Source of the DNA: Spirochaetia bacterium
GTDB taxonomy: Bacteria; Spirochaetota; Spirochaetia; JABMQR01
DNA length: 30,530 nt
Direction of reading: 5' to 3'
NCBI GenBank assembly: GCA_016784705.1
Contig: JADHUD010000003.1
Coordinates: forward strand, 1-30,530
The position numbers were made by a program, and so were the translations under genes. Under the pieces are notes generated by a model that saw only the letters and a program-made list of their open reading frames with translations, ran no database searches and had not been told where the DNA came from. This document shows positions 1 to 8,401 of this stretch, in pieces; the first letter of the stretch is position 1; every line of letters starts with the position of its first letter.

Positions 1-272
1 CCCTGTGCAAAAACCCGTCCGCATCCTATAGCATTATGACCAACTTCACTGTTTCCCATATCATCATCTGAAGGAAGACCCACAGCAATACCGTGAGCTT
101 TCAACTTTGTCCAGGAGCATGTTTTCAACAAACCATCCAGAGCCTCGGTATGTGCCTCTGCGACGGCATCTCCAGATCTATACTTTCCAAAACCAACTCC
201 ATCCATAATTACTAGAACAACCGGGCCTTTCCGACGGGTAAATTTAGGGTTCTTCTTCAAAACTTCCAGCAT
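1..272 (-). CDS. gpmI: 2,3-bisphosphoglycerate-independent phosphoglycerate mutase, N-terminal part
   Basis: The reading frame starts at an ATG at 272 and runs off the left edge of the window, giving about 90 residues. It begins with MLEVLKKNPKF and contains VLVIMDGVGFG, where the Asp of MDG is a metal ligand, and MGNSEVGHNAIGCGR, where the Ser is the phospho-acceptor of the alkaline-phosphatase-fold mutase. These two motifs are diagnostic of cofactor-independent phosphoglycerate mutase, which interconverts 3- and 2-phosphoglycerate in glycolysis. The stop of the upstream cation transporter gene lies only 6 bp before this start, so it is probably the last visible gene of the minus-strand operon. 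The metal-binding C-terminal domain is outside the window. Confidence 0.93.
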   Translation of the reverse strand, partial: MLEVLKKNPKFTRRKGPVVLVIMDGVGFGKYRSGDAVAEAHTEALDGLLKTCSWTKLKAHGIAVGLPSDDDMGNSEVGHNAIGCGRVFAQ

Positions 273-278
273 AGTTAA

Positions 279-1256
279 TTACTCCTTATTGTCTATGAGG
301 TTTTCATTCAGACCAAAATTTTCTCTTTTTTCATAATTTCCGGTTGGTTCAACATGTACATTGATATCATAAATTTCAACAATCTCCTCCCGGATAGCGT
401 TTTCAACTTTCATTGCAATGTTGTGCCCCTCTTTAACAGTAAGATTTCCGGCAACTTCAATATCCATATCAATTATAAAAATATTATTCAACTTTCTAAT
501 CCGTGTTTTGTGGGGATTTCCTGCTCCCGGAACACTTTTAACTACCTTAAATACCAGTTTATACATCTCGGGATTATCCACCCCGTCCATAAGTTCCCGG
601 CTGGTCTCCATAAAGATGGTTAAAGCTGTTTTCAATATCCAGACACTTACCAGCAAAGCTGTAATGGAGTCAAGAACAGGAATTTCCAATACAACAGTAA
701 AAACCAAACCTACAAGAACACTTACTGAGATTAATACATCATTTCTCATATTTTTGGCATCAGCAATCAACATAGGGCTGTTTATTTTAATCCCGGCCCG
801 TTTCTTTAAGATACTGAGAAAAATTTTTCCTGCAATCGATACAGCAATAACAATGAACACCGGTGATTCCGGCAGTTCTGCCACTTCTGGATTTATTATC
901 TTCTTTATGGAGGAAAAAGCCAGCTGGGCTCCTGCAAAAAAAATAATAAATGATAATAATTTAGTAGCAATGGTTTCTGCTCTTCCATGTCCATACGGAT
1001 GTTCGTTATCAGGAGGTCTGGATGAAATATTTGCAGTAACAAGGGTAACTCCTGAGGTAACCACGTCTGTAAGGGAGTCTATTCCATCACCTATCAAAGC
1101 AAAAGAGTAAAAGAGAAATCCCGCTGAAATTTTCAGGGTCGAGAGAATAAAATTGATTATAATTCCAATCCAGGAAGCTCTACGAATTATGTTAATCCGC
1201 TCCTGTACGGACACAGATTCCTTTTTTAGAGAGGCTTTGTTTTGTGCTGTAACCAT
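279..1256 (-). CDS. Cation diffusion facilitator family transporter
   Basis: A 325-residue inner-membrane protein with the CDF layout: about six hydrophobic segments (residues 28-210), then a soluble C-terminal domain (about 225-305) ending in the beta-strand VHVEP. These transporters export divalent metals (Zn, Fe, Mn, Co) by proton exchange. HPYGHGRAET (86-95) is the family loop motif. The TM2 metal ligands are present as IDSLTD (D60, D64). In TM5 the expected His-x3-Asp is AKNMRND, so Asn169 replaces His and D173 is kept. This makes the transport site D-D-N-D, so metal specificity cannot be assumed to be zinc. The gene overlaps the end of the aminopeptidase gene by 31 bp, which implies co-transcription. 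Confidence 0.9.
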   Translation of the reverse strand: MVTAQNKASLKKESVSVQERINIIRRASWIGIIINFILSTLKISAGFLFYSFALIGDGIDSLTDVVTSGVTLVTANISSRPPDNEHPYGHGRAETIATKLLSFIIFFAGAQLAFSSIKKIINPEVAELPESPVFIVIAVSIAGKIFLSILKKRAGIKINSPMLIADAKNMRNDVLISVSVLVGLVFTVVLEIPVLDSITALLVSVWILKTALTIFMETSRELMDGVDNPEMYKLVFKVVKSVPGAGNPHKTRIRKLNNIFIIDMDIEVAGNLTVKEGHNIAMKVENAIREEIVEIYDINVHVEPTGNYEKRENFGLNENLIDNKE

Positions 1257-3007
1257 TCTTTTTCCTCTTTATCCAGAACCGAATATAAATCCTCAAAAAC
1301 CACACTATGATAGCTGTTGATTTGTTCCACTTCCTCTTTGGTCAGCAGGTTTGTATCTATAAGTTTTCTGTCATAGGGACACCTGGTGATATCTTCAAAG
1401 CAGAGAAACTTTCCAAAATCCGTCTCTTCTGCAGGTGCTACAACCAATAAATTCTCAATGCGAATACCAAATTTTCCTTCTCTGTATATTCCCGGCTCAT
1501 TTGAAAGTATCATTCCCGGCTTTAAGGGTATATTCACAGGCTTAGGGCTTATTGACTGTGGGCCTTCGTGTACATTAAGCATAAATCCAATCCCATGCCC
1601 TGTTCCATGACCGAAATTAATCCCCATATCCCATAGTGGTTTTCTGGCAAATGCGTCAATCTGATATCCGCAAGTGCCTTCAGGAAATTTTTGCCGGGAA
1701 ACAGCAAGATGCCCTTTCAACACCAATGTATATTCACGTATTTCCTGCACGGTTGGTTTGCCGACCAGTAAGGTTCTGGTAATATCGGTTGTTCCTCCAT
1801 TATACTGTCCACCACTATCAAGAACAACTAGCCCATGCCCCGCAATTTCGGCCGCTGTTTCTGCGGTTGCTAAATAATGACAGAGTGCTCCATTCGCCCC
1901 GAAAGCCACTATGGGAGAAAAACTTTCCCCGAGAAAATCTAACTGTTTTTTCCGATAGTCCAGTAATTTTTCTGCTGTTGAACACTCATCCAGCTCCAAT
2001 TTTCCTGCATTTTTTTCGAACCAGCTTAAAAAGCCGACCATGGCTGCTCCATCTTGCTTGTGAATACGCCGCATGCCCGCTAATTCAACTGAATTCTTTA
2101 CCGCTTTCAACTCGGTAGTAATATCCCTTCCCTCAACAATTTCTGCATGAGCCGCAATTTCCTGATATAACCTCATATTTGTCTTTTCCGGAGAGAGCAA
2201 GACTCTGCTTCCTCTTCTGATATTTTTTGTTATGCTCTGAAAAACTTCAGTATAGGGAAAAATTTCAACTACCCCGGATAATCGTTCTCTTATTGAATCA
2301 GGTATTTTTTTACTATCACAAAAAAAGAGTGTTTTCTCTTTTCCAAGCAACAGGTAGGAGAGGAAGAGCGGGTTGTAAGCAACATCGGAACCTCGTAAAT
2401 TTAATAACCATGCTATATCATCTAGACTGGATAACAGCAGAAAATCTGCCTTATAGGTATTAGAAGCAATAGCCAGCACCTCCCTGATCTTTTCTTCCCG
2501 TGACTTACCGCAAATAGTTTCGGGAATCTCATACACTCGGTTACCCGGAACTTCCGGTCTCTGTATCCACACTTTATCCACAAGATCTTCAGAAGTTTTA
2601 AACAGGATATCCACAGAAGTAAACTGATGTAAAAATTTCTTATACTGATCAGCCGAAAGCTCCTCTGCCGCTGCTGAAACACAGGCTCCCGGTTGGAGTT
2701 CCTGTCTGATCCACTCAGCCGGTTCCGGAACTCCGGGAAGACCCTGTTTAAAAAGCGTTATTCCCGAATTTTTCAACTGCTTCTCCGCCTGAATATAATA
2801 CCTGAAATCTGTCCATAGGCCTGCTTTCTCCTGAGTTACTACTACCGTCCCGGCGGATCCTGTAAATCCGGAAATCCACTCCCTAACCGCCCAGCGCTGC
2901 GGTGTTATTTCACTCTGGTGGGGGTCTGATCCTGAAATAATATATGCATCAATCTGTTTTTGGTTCATTATTTTCTGTAATGCAGAAACTCTTTCTCTTA
3001 TGCTCAT
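1226..3007 (-). CDS. Xaa-Pro aminopeptidase (M24B family, three-domain form)
   Basis: This 593-residue protein has the long, three-domain aminopeptidase P architecture: two creatinase-type N-terminal domains (about 1-150 and 155-300), a pita-bread catalytic domain (about 310-530), and a C-terminal M24B extension (about 535-593). The five dimetal ligands are visible as D397 and D408 (LDSGGQYNGGTTD), H471 (GHGTGH), E504 (NEPGIY) and E518 (GIRIEN). Their spacing fits the human XPNPEP1 type. It removes N-terminal residues before proline from peptides. No signal peptide is seen, so it should be cytosolic. It lies 125 bp downstream of the alpha-galactosidase gene on the same strand. Confidence 0.93.
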   Translation of the reverse strand: MSIRERVSALQKIMNQKQIDAYIISGSDPHQSEITPQRWAVREWISGFTGSAGTVVVTQEKAGLWTDFRYYIQAEKQLKNSGITLFKQGLPGVPEPAEWIRQELQPGACVSAAAEELSADQYKKFLHQFTSVDILFKTSEDLVDKVWIQRPEVPGNRVYEIPETICGKSREEKIREVLAIASNTYKADFLLLSSLDDIAWLLNLRGSDVAYNPLFLSYLLLGKEKTLFFCDSKKIPDSIRERLSGVVEIFPYTEVFQSITKNIRRGSRVLLSPEKTNMRLYQEIAAHAEIVEGRDITTELKAVKNSVELAGMRRIHKQDGAAMVGFLSWFEKNAGKLELDECSTAEKLLDYRKKQLDFLGESFSPIVAFGANGALCHYLATAETAAEIAGHGLVVLDSGGQYNGGTTDITRTLLVGKPTVQEIREYTLVLKGHLAVSRQKFPEGTCGYQIDAFARKPLWDMGINFGHGTGHGIGFMLNVHEGPQSISPKPVNIPLKPGMILSNEPGIYREGKFGIRIENLLVVAPAEETDFGKFLCFEDITRCPYDRKLIDTNLLTKEEVEQINSYHSVVFEDLYSVLDKEEKEWLQHKTKPL

Positions 3008-3070
3008 TACTTTCCGCTCCTGATCAATCTTTAACTATTTTTGACACTGTCTGTCCAGCATCCCTTTAAG

Positions 3071-3090
3071 ATACTGTTTCTTTACAGTAT
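3071..3090. repeat. Perfect 7-bp inverted repeat between the GH36 and aminopeptidase genes
   Basis: ATACTGT (3071-3077) and ACAGTAT (3084-3090) flank a 6-nt loop. It lies in the 125-bp spacer upstream of the aminopeptidase gene. There is no U-run on either strand, so it is not a classical terminator. It could be an operator or an RNA-processing hairpin within the operon. Confidence 0.35.
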
Positions 3091-3132
3091 GGTAAATCAG
3101 TGTAAGTCATATTATATGAATGCTTCCTGTCG

Positions 3133-5190
3133 CTATATGAGCGATGCCCGGCCTGTGGTAATGCCAAATTGTACTTCAATCAGTGCAGAATTATTATTAA
3201 TCATGCAGATTTCTGTTCCTTTCGGTAACCTCACAATCACGTCACCAGCAAGAAGTGTTCCTTCCTTAAAGGTGATAGTAAGTTCATTTTCTTCATTAAA
3301 AACCTGGTCAATCTCTGAGGCTGGAAAAAGACGACCCGTTGTTCCAACAACGCTCCATGGTCTTACCTGAACTTTTGAGAAACACAAAAAATCATATCCT
3401 TTCAGTTTGAACTGCCAGCCCCCCTGACCAAGGCCGGATTTTTCACTGTACCATCCAGTTCCGGTATCCCCCTGAAGAGTAATTTTCCTGAATTCACCCG
3501 ATACATTAATATAGGCCGCATAGGATCGTTTTCCAATTTGAAAATCCACTGTATAGAGTCCTTTATCAGATACAACTGATAAAATGTTTTTTTCAGTCAT
3601 GGGAAAAGATGAATAATACTGCTTCAGTTGGTTTTCTGAATAGGTATTGATGTCGTCAGAGGTAAAGACCAACCCGCCAAATAAGTTGTTAACAAAAAAA
3701 AGCACCTCTTTCTTATCATGGGACAGCTTATTGTTTTCATCGCGAAGAATAAAAACATCGGGGTCATTCTGAAAAAATCTTTTATGCAGATGATGTCTTC
3801 CAATGGTGCTGGTCAGAGAGTTTATAGTTGATACACGTTCCCGGTATCGTAAAAGCTTAAGCCGTTTATCTTCCCAGGTAAGTGCCGCATCGCTTCCAAT
3901 TCTGCAGTATTCAGCTTTCCGGAAAGCACTTCCAAGAGGAACACCACACGCCATCATCAATTTATCAGCAGTAATTTCCTGCAGGAATTCCATACCTTCA
4001 TACATTATCTGACCCCGGGATTTCCCATTACGCGGAACAAGAGCTGCTGCATAGAGAAAATCCAGTTTAACCATCCCAAAACCCCAGATTTCCAGGACTG
4101 TACGAAAGACCATACGAAGGTATTCTTTGACTTCAGGGTGGTCAATATTCAAACCATAGAAATTACCGCTCCAGTTAAAGGGGTTATAGCCCGCTCGAAC
4201 CAAACCGTGTTCATCCCGTAAAATCCAGTCGGCATGATCCCTGCATAAAAAGGAAGACTCTTCGGCAATAAAAGGAGCAAGCCACAATCCGGGAATATAA
4301 CCTACTTTTTTTATTTCCCGTGCAATTTGTGCTAACCCATTCGGGAATTTGTCGTTCGTTTTCAACCAGTCACCAACCGCACCCTGCCAACCATCATCAA
4401 TTTGAAATACATCTATAGGGATTCCTCTATCCGTGAAAGATTTAAGATTTCTAAGAATTATTTGCTCATCGATTTTTTCGTAATGGTTATACCAGCTGGT
4501 CCACCCGGATATCGTTGCGGATTTACCCTGTTTTCTTCTCTCTGTAAAATTGTTTTCCCAACTCTTAAAAACCTCTGCTTCCCTTCCATTTCCTATATAA
4601 AAAGAGAGTATTTCAGTTGAAGCATGAAGCTGCATTCCTATGCAGTCTTTTCCTATACTGACCTCAGCCATACTGCCGTCTGTCTCAACCTGGCTTCTGA
4701 TTATTGTATAACCGGTTTTTTCTGTCAAAGTTCCTGCAAGCGTAATTGTTTCATCAGTATGTCGAAAATATCCATAGGAGTAACCAAGAAATTCTCCAGG
4801 TTTTCCCGAATAAGACATAAAGTGCTGATCACCATATTTTTTCAGTTGGTATTTGGTAATCCAGTGAGAAAAAACCGGGTTCATCTGCTTTTGTGTGTTC
4901 CAAGGACTGCACTCACTGCTTTCAGACCATGTTTGGAATCCATTTAGAAAACATTTTTTTATAGGCTTATGCACAGCAAAGGTTACCGCAAAGTGTTCCA
5001 TAGAAAACACAGCTTTTTTATCGGGTTCAATTACTATATGAAACAGCCTGCCGGTTGGGACTTCCTCCTGCTTAAGCATTATATGCCCGTGAGGAATCCG
5101 GGAATTTTCTTCCAGAGAAAAGCTTTTATTGTAGAGTACTCCATCTATTCGGTAGCTAAGAACACCCTTTTTATTCTCAATATCGGCCAA
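3133..5190 (-). CDS. Alpha-galactosidase, GH36-type (clan GH-D)
   Basis: A 685-residue glycoside hydrolase with a beta-rich N-terminal domain (about 1-220), a TIM barrel (about 225-560) and a C-terminal beta domain. GWTSWYNHY (229-237) and QIDDGWQ (263-269) are typical of the clan. VKLDFLY carries the expected nucleophile (D377) and RIGSD the acid/base (D434). Both catalytic residues are therefore intact. It should release terminal alpha-galactose from oligosaccharides such as raffinose or melibiose. There is no signal peptide, so it likely acts on imported sugars in the cytosol. It starts 31 bp after the lgt stop in the same orientation. Substrate could also be an alpha-N-acetylgalactosaminide; the family cannot separate these by eye. 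Confidence 0.88.
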   Translation of the reverse strand: MADIENKKGVLSYRIDGVLYNKSFSLEENSRIPHGHIMLKQEEVPTGRLFHIVIEPDKKAVFSMEHFAVTFAVHKPIKKCFLNGFQTWSESSECSPWNTQKQMNPVFSHWITKYQLKKYGDQHFMSYSGKPGEFLGYSYGYFRHTDETITLAGTLTEKTGYTIIRSQVETDGSMAEVSIGKDCIGMQLHASTEILSFYIGNGREAEVFKSWENNFTERRKQGKSATISGWTSWYNHYEKIDEQIILRNLKSFTDRGIPIDVFQIDDGWQGAVGDWLKTNDKFPNGLAQIAREIKKVGYIPGLWLAPFIAEESSFLCRDHADWILRDEHGLVRAGYNPFNWSGNFYGLNIDHPEVKEYLRMVFRTVLEIWGFGMVKLDFLYAAALVPRNGKSRGQIMYEGMEFLQEITADKLMMACGVPLGSAFRKAEYCRIGSDAALTWEDKRLKLLRYRERVSTINSLTSTIGRHHLHKRFFQNDPDVFILRDENNKLSHDKKEVLFFVNNLFGGLVFTSDDINTYSENQLKQYYSSFPMTEKNILSVVSDKGLYTVDFQIGKRSYAAYINVSGEFRKITLQGDTGTGWYSEKSGLGQGGWQFKLKGYDFLCFSKVQVRPWSVVGTTGRLFPASEIDQVFNEENELTITFKEGTLLAGDVIVRLPKGTEICMINNNSALIEVQFGITTGRASLI

Positions 5191-5221
5191 TTAATCCCAC
5201 TCCTTCTACTTTTCAGTCCTG

Positions 5222-6253
5222 CTACTTACGACGGGATCTCTTTTTTTTCTTTTTAGGAGGTCTGGGAGGTCTGGTCTGTGTCCCCCGTTTGTTCAGCTCT
5301 TTTCTGGTAATCTCTTTTTTAGCACTAATTTTTTTCATCAGAAAAAAGAGAAACAGACCGCCAACAACCATCAGCAAATTCAACAGCTGTCCCATAGAGA
5401 AATTCCAGGGTGAAAGGAATAGTGCTGTAGGTTCAGATTCCTTTCCCCAGGCAAAAATAAAACCGAGATCTCTGTCAGGTTCCCTGAAATATTCAATAAT
5501 AAACCGTATTACTCCATATCCCACGAGATATAAGCTCAAAATATACCCGTGAAACTTTTTCCTGTTCCTCAGTAAAAACCATATAATTAACCAAAGAAAA
5601 ACACCTTCAAAAACTGCTTCATACAGCTGTGATGGGTGTCTGGGTAAATTGACCATTGAAGTGTTTTCAAGGGGTATCCCCACTTTCTCTGCAATTTCAC
5701 GTACCCAGCTGGTTTGTGTTGAAAACCGGGGGGCAAACGGGAAGACTATTCCAAGCGGAGAAGTTGTCACTCTCCCCCACAACTCACCATTTATAAAATT
5801 ACCCAGTCTCCCAAACGTATACCCCAGAGGAATTCCGGCAGTAATCATATCTGCAATCTGGAAATAGTTAAGTTTTTTCTTTCGGCTGTAGAGATAACTT
5901 CCGGCAACCGCTCCAAGGACCCCGCCATGATAACTCATACCCTGAAGTCCGGTAAAACTTCCATTTCTAAACGGCCAGAAAATCATCCACGGATGGGTAA
6001 GATAGTACCCGCTAGCATCATATATCAAGGTTGCAAAAATTCGTGACCCAATCAGTAATCCAAGAATTGTCCAAAGAAATAAAGATATTGAATCATCCTG
6101 ATTCATTTTAATATTCGACCGCTTCAACTGATAAGAAAAAAGAAAAAAAGTTGTTGAAAAGGCTATGATATACATTAAGCCGTACCATCGCAAAGGAAAC
6201 CCGGGTATTATTTCGGGAGTAATCCAGGATGGAAAATCACTATACATTATCAT
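5222..6253 (-). CDS. lgt: Phosphatidylglycerol--prolipoprotein diacylglyceryl transferase
   Basis: A 343-residue polytopic membrane protein that transfers diacylglycerol to the lipobox cysteine of prolipoproteins, the first step of lipoprotein maturation. The signature GRLGNFINGELWGR (148-161) is intact, including the equivalents of the essential Arg and Asn. H109 in YHGG matches the essential His of the E. coli enzyme, and HPSQLYE is present. A GAGGG-type ribosome site 5 nt before the ATG at 6253 supports this start; M3 at 6247 is possible. The C-terminus is extended by about 37 very basic residues (Lys/Arg/Pro-rich) after the last membrane segment. It appears to be the first gene of the minus-strand operon. 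Confidence 0.95.
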   Translation of the reverse strand: MIMYSDFPSWITPEIIPGFPLRWYGLMYIIAFSTTFFLFSYQLKRSNIKMNQDDSISLFLWTILGLLIGSRIFATLIYDASGYYLTHPWMIFWPFRNGSFTGLQGMSYHGGVLGAVAGSYLYSRKKKLNYFQIADMITAGIPLGYTFGRLGNFINGELWGRVTTSPLGIVFPFAPRFSTQTSWVREIAEKVGIPLENTSMVNLPRHPSQLYEAVFEGVFLWLIIWFLLRNRKKFHGYILSLYLVGYGVIRFIIEYFREPDRDLGFIFAWGKESEPTALFLSPWNFSMGQLLNLLMVVGGLFLFFLMKKISAKKEITRKELNKRGTQTRPPRPPKKKKKRSRRK

Positions 6254-6379
6254 TTTTTACCCTCATGTATTTTCAGGTATCCCTCTATATATTCGTATAC
6301 AGGCCACTCTATGAAGGATACTCTTTATAAACGATGGAGTAAATAGTTTAAAGCAGAAGTCTGCCGGGCTTATCAGGAC

Positions 6380-6418
6380 TCAGAGTAAACTCTGAATTTT
6401 TCAGATTAAAATCTGAAA
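6380..6418. repeat. Two tandem palindromes 21 bp apart in the lgt / S41 protease spacer
   Basis: Two copies of TCAGAnTAAAnTCTGA start at 6380 and 6401. The first forms a 6-bp stem (6380-6385 with 6390-6395) and the second an 8-bp stem (6399-6406 with 6411-6418). Both have the loop TAAA. The start-to-start distance is 21 bp, two helical turns, which suits two dimers of a regulator binding the same DNA face. The rest of the 279-bp spacer at 6254-6532 shows only the promoter listed next. Confidence 0.55.
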
Positions 6419-6483
6419 TTTCCTGCTGAAAACCCTTTAAATTGCCTATATTTTTTGTTGCAATAGCTTGATAACCCAATTAT

Positions 6484-6513
6484 TTGTACTTAATTATGGT
6501 CAAAAACTATAAT
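6484..6513 (+). promoter_or_regulatory. Predicted sigma70-type promoter of the S41 protease operon
   Basis: TTGTAC (6484-6489) and a perfect TATAAT (6508-6513) are separated by 18 bp. Transcription would begin about 13 nt before the ATG at 6533. No Shine-Dalgarno sequence is seen in that short leader, so translation may be near-leaderless. Confidence 0.55.
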
Positions 6514-6532
6514 CTTGTAGTATATTTCTACT

Positions 6533-7963
6533 ATGAGAAAAAAAATATTAGCAATTAGTTTTCTGATGTTACTTGTGCTGTCACAGACGGCTCTTATCTC
6601 TTCATCATGGCTTCCGGCTGAATCAACAATAGATTCTGCCGAAAAAGATACTATTGATGAAACAATGGAAAAGCTTGAGTCCCTCTACCGTTTGGTGGAT
6701 TCAGTTTTTCTTTTTGATATTGATTATGATGCAGTCTATGACAGTATGGCAAAGGGCTTGTTTTCTGCCCTGGAAGATCCTTACTCAGAATATATTACTG
6801 CCGAGGAGTCACAGGATATACAGGATTTAACACAGGGAATATATGGGGGAATTGGTGCTTATATATCAAAACCCAACCCCTCCTATATTGATTATTACGA
6901 TCCGGAAACATATATGGTTACCATTGTTGCACCTTTTCTCGGCTCACCCGCTTATAAAGCCGGGCTTCATGCCGGGGATTTGATAGCAGAGATTGATGGA
7001 GTTGCCGTCGACGAATATACAGCCCAGGAGGCTTCAGCAAAACTTCGGGGCGAACCTGGAACTGTCGTTGAGCTGCTGGTAGTAAGAGGCAGCACCTCTT
7101 TTACCCTTTCGGTTGAAAGAGCAATTGTTGAGATCCCAACAGTCCGTTATGATGTTATTGATGATATTGGATATCTCCAAATTCTTGAATTTACCCCTAT
7201 TACCCCGGAAAAAGTTCGGGAAGCAATCAGTTATTTTGAAACCCGGAATTACAGCGGTATTATTATGGATCTGCGCGGCAATCCGGGAGGCAGTGTGGAT
7301 TCCGCAGTACAAATTGCAGATCTTTTCCTCTCTTTAAAAACTGTCTTGATTATGGAATCAGGAGAGGGCAAAAAATCTTCTAATTATAGAACCCGTTTCG
7401 GGACAAACGTTCCTCCGGAAATTCCTCTTGTTGTCCTGACAAATGGGGGAACAGCGTCAAGCTCAGAAATTCTTGCCGGAGCACTGCGGGATAATGACAG
7501 AGCAGTTCTGATTGGTGAAACAACTTTCGGAAAAGGGCTTGTACAAAACGTCTATCCCTATGATAAGGATTTTTTCAAGATAACTTCAGCTCAATACTTA
7601 ACACCGGATGGAAATAATATCCATAAAATAGGTATTGTTCCTGATATTGAAGATATAGAGCCGGAGCTGTCCGAAGAAGAACTTGATTCTTTTGTTCTGT
7701 TACAGGAAGAAAAACGTATTAAGCAGTTTGTGGAGACTCAGCCCAGCTTTATAGACAGTGAGGTTAACAACTATATTTCTGAGCTTCAGAATGAAGGAAT
7801 AAATCTGAATCAAAGATTATTAAGAAAGCTAATAAGGAATGAGTTTGAAAACACTATGGATTTCCCTCCGATTTATGACCTTGAGTATGATCTTGTTCTG
7901 CGCAGGACTTTAGAATATATAAAAACTGGGGAATACAATTATGACAAAAACTCTGCAGATTAA
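6533..7963 (+). CDS. S41 family C-terminal processing peptidase (CtpA/Prc type)
   Basis: A 476-residue exported protease. Residues 1-25 form a Lys-rich start plus hydrophobic stretch typical of a signal peptide or membrane anchor, which fixes the start. A PDZ domain spans about 100-195 (GIYGGIGAYI, AGLHAGDLI). The serine protease core follows, with MDLRGNPGG (245-253), TASSSE carrying the predicted nucleophile S309, and FGKG carrying the base K334. The Ser-Lys distance of 25 matches Prc and CtpA. Such enzymes trim the C-termini of periplasmic or envelope proteins. A charged C-terminal extension of about 90 residues follows the core. The stop overlaps the start of the YjbQ gene by 23 bp, indicating one transcript. 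Confidence 0.93.
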   Translation: MRKKILAISFLMLLVLSQTALISSSWLPAESTIDSAEKDTIDETMEKLESLYRLVDSVFLFDIDYDAVYDSMAKGLFSALEDPYSEYITAEESQDIQDLTQGIYGGIGAYISKPNPSYIDYYDPETYMVTIVAPFLGSPAYKAGLHAGDLIAEIDGVAVDEYTAQEASAKLRGEPGTVVELLVVRGSTSFTLSVERAIVEIPTVRYDVIDDIGYLQILEFTPITPEKVREAISYFETRNYSGIIMDLRGNPGGSVDSAVQIADLFLSLKTVLIMESGEGKKSSNYRTRFGTNVPPEIPLVVLTNGGTASSSEILAGALRDNDRAVLIGETTFGKGLVQNVYPYDKDFFKITSAQYLTPDGNNIHKIGIVPDIEDIEPELSEEELDSFVLLQEEKRIKQFVETQPSFIDSEVNNYISELQNEGINLNQRLLRKLIRNEFENTMDFPPIYDLEYDLVLRRTLEYIKTGEYNYDKNSAD

Positions 7964-8333
7964 AACATCAGCACATTCTGAATTTATTAATATAACCAGC
8001 TTGGCTGAGATGGTTGTTAAAGAGTCTGGTATTCGTGAGGGCATTTGCCTTGTTTTTATTCCCCATACAACCTGCGGAGTTACTATTAATGAAAATGCTG
8101 ATCCTGATGTTCGCAGGGATATGATTACTGAATTAAATGAGATTGTTCCCTGGGAAAACAGATATAAGCATCTGGAGGGAAATTCTGCTGCCCATATCAA
8201 ATCCAGCATGATGGGATTCAGCTCAATTATTCCTATTGAAAACCAGCACCTTCAGCTTGGGGTGTGGCAGGGACTCTATTTGTGTGAATTTGACGGCCCG
8301 AGAACACGAAATGTAATTATTCAGGTTAATTGA
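7941..8333 (+). CDS. YjbQ/UPF0047 family protein
   Basis: A 130-residue protein matching the small UPF0047 family over its full length. Diagnostic stretches are FIPHTTCGVTINENADPDV (39-57), HLEGNSAAHIKSSMMG (77-92) and WQGLYLCEFDGPR (109-121). The conserved His42, His77, His85 and Glu116 probably bind a metal. E. coli YjbQ has weak thiamine-phosphate synthase activity in vitro, but the real role of the family is unsettled. The start lies inside the end of the protease gene, so the two are translationally coupled. Confidence 0.9.
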   Translation: MTKTLQIKTSAHSEFINITSLAEMVVKESGIREGICLVFIPHTTCGVTINENADPDVRRDMITELNEIVPWENRYKHLEGNSAAHIKSSMMGFSSIIPIENQHLQLGVWQGLYLCEFDGPRTRNVIIQVN

Positions 8334-8342
8334 GGTAATTTC

Positions 8343-8359
8343 AAAAATCGAAGATTTTT
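8343..8359. repeat. AT-rich hairpin between the YjbQ and rsmE genes
   Basis: AAAAATC (8343-8349) and GATTTTT (8353-8359) flank GAA, with four more pairs possible beyond a 2-nt bulge. It is followed by no clear U-run. It may be a weak terminator or an mRNA stabiliser ahead of rsmE. A TATAAT-like box lies at 8383-8388 but has no good -35 partner. Confidence 0.35.
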
Positions 8360-8401
8360 AGGAAATTAACGGAAAAAAGCTTTATAATCAGGATTGTAAA
8401 A

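Noticed and set aside
418..1110. 230-codon plus-strand open frame
   Set aside because: It lies antisense to the well-supported cation transporter gene, has no ribosome site and shows no recognisable domain.
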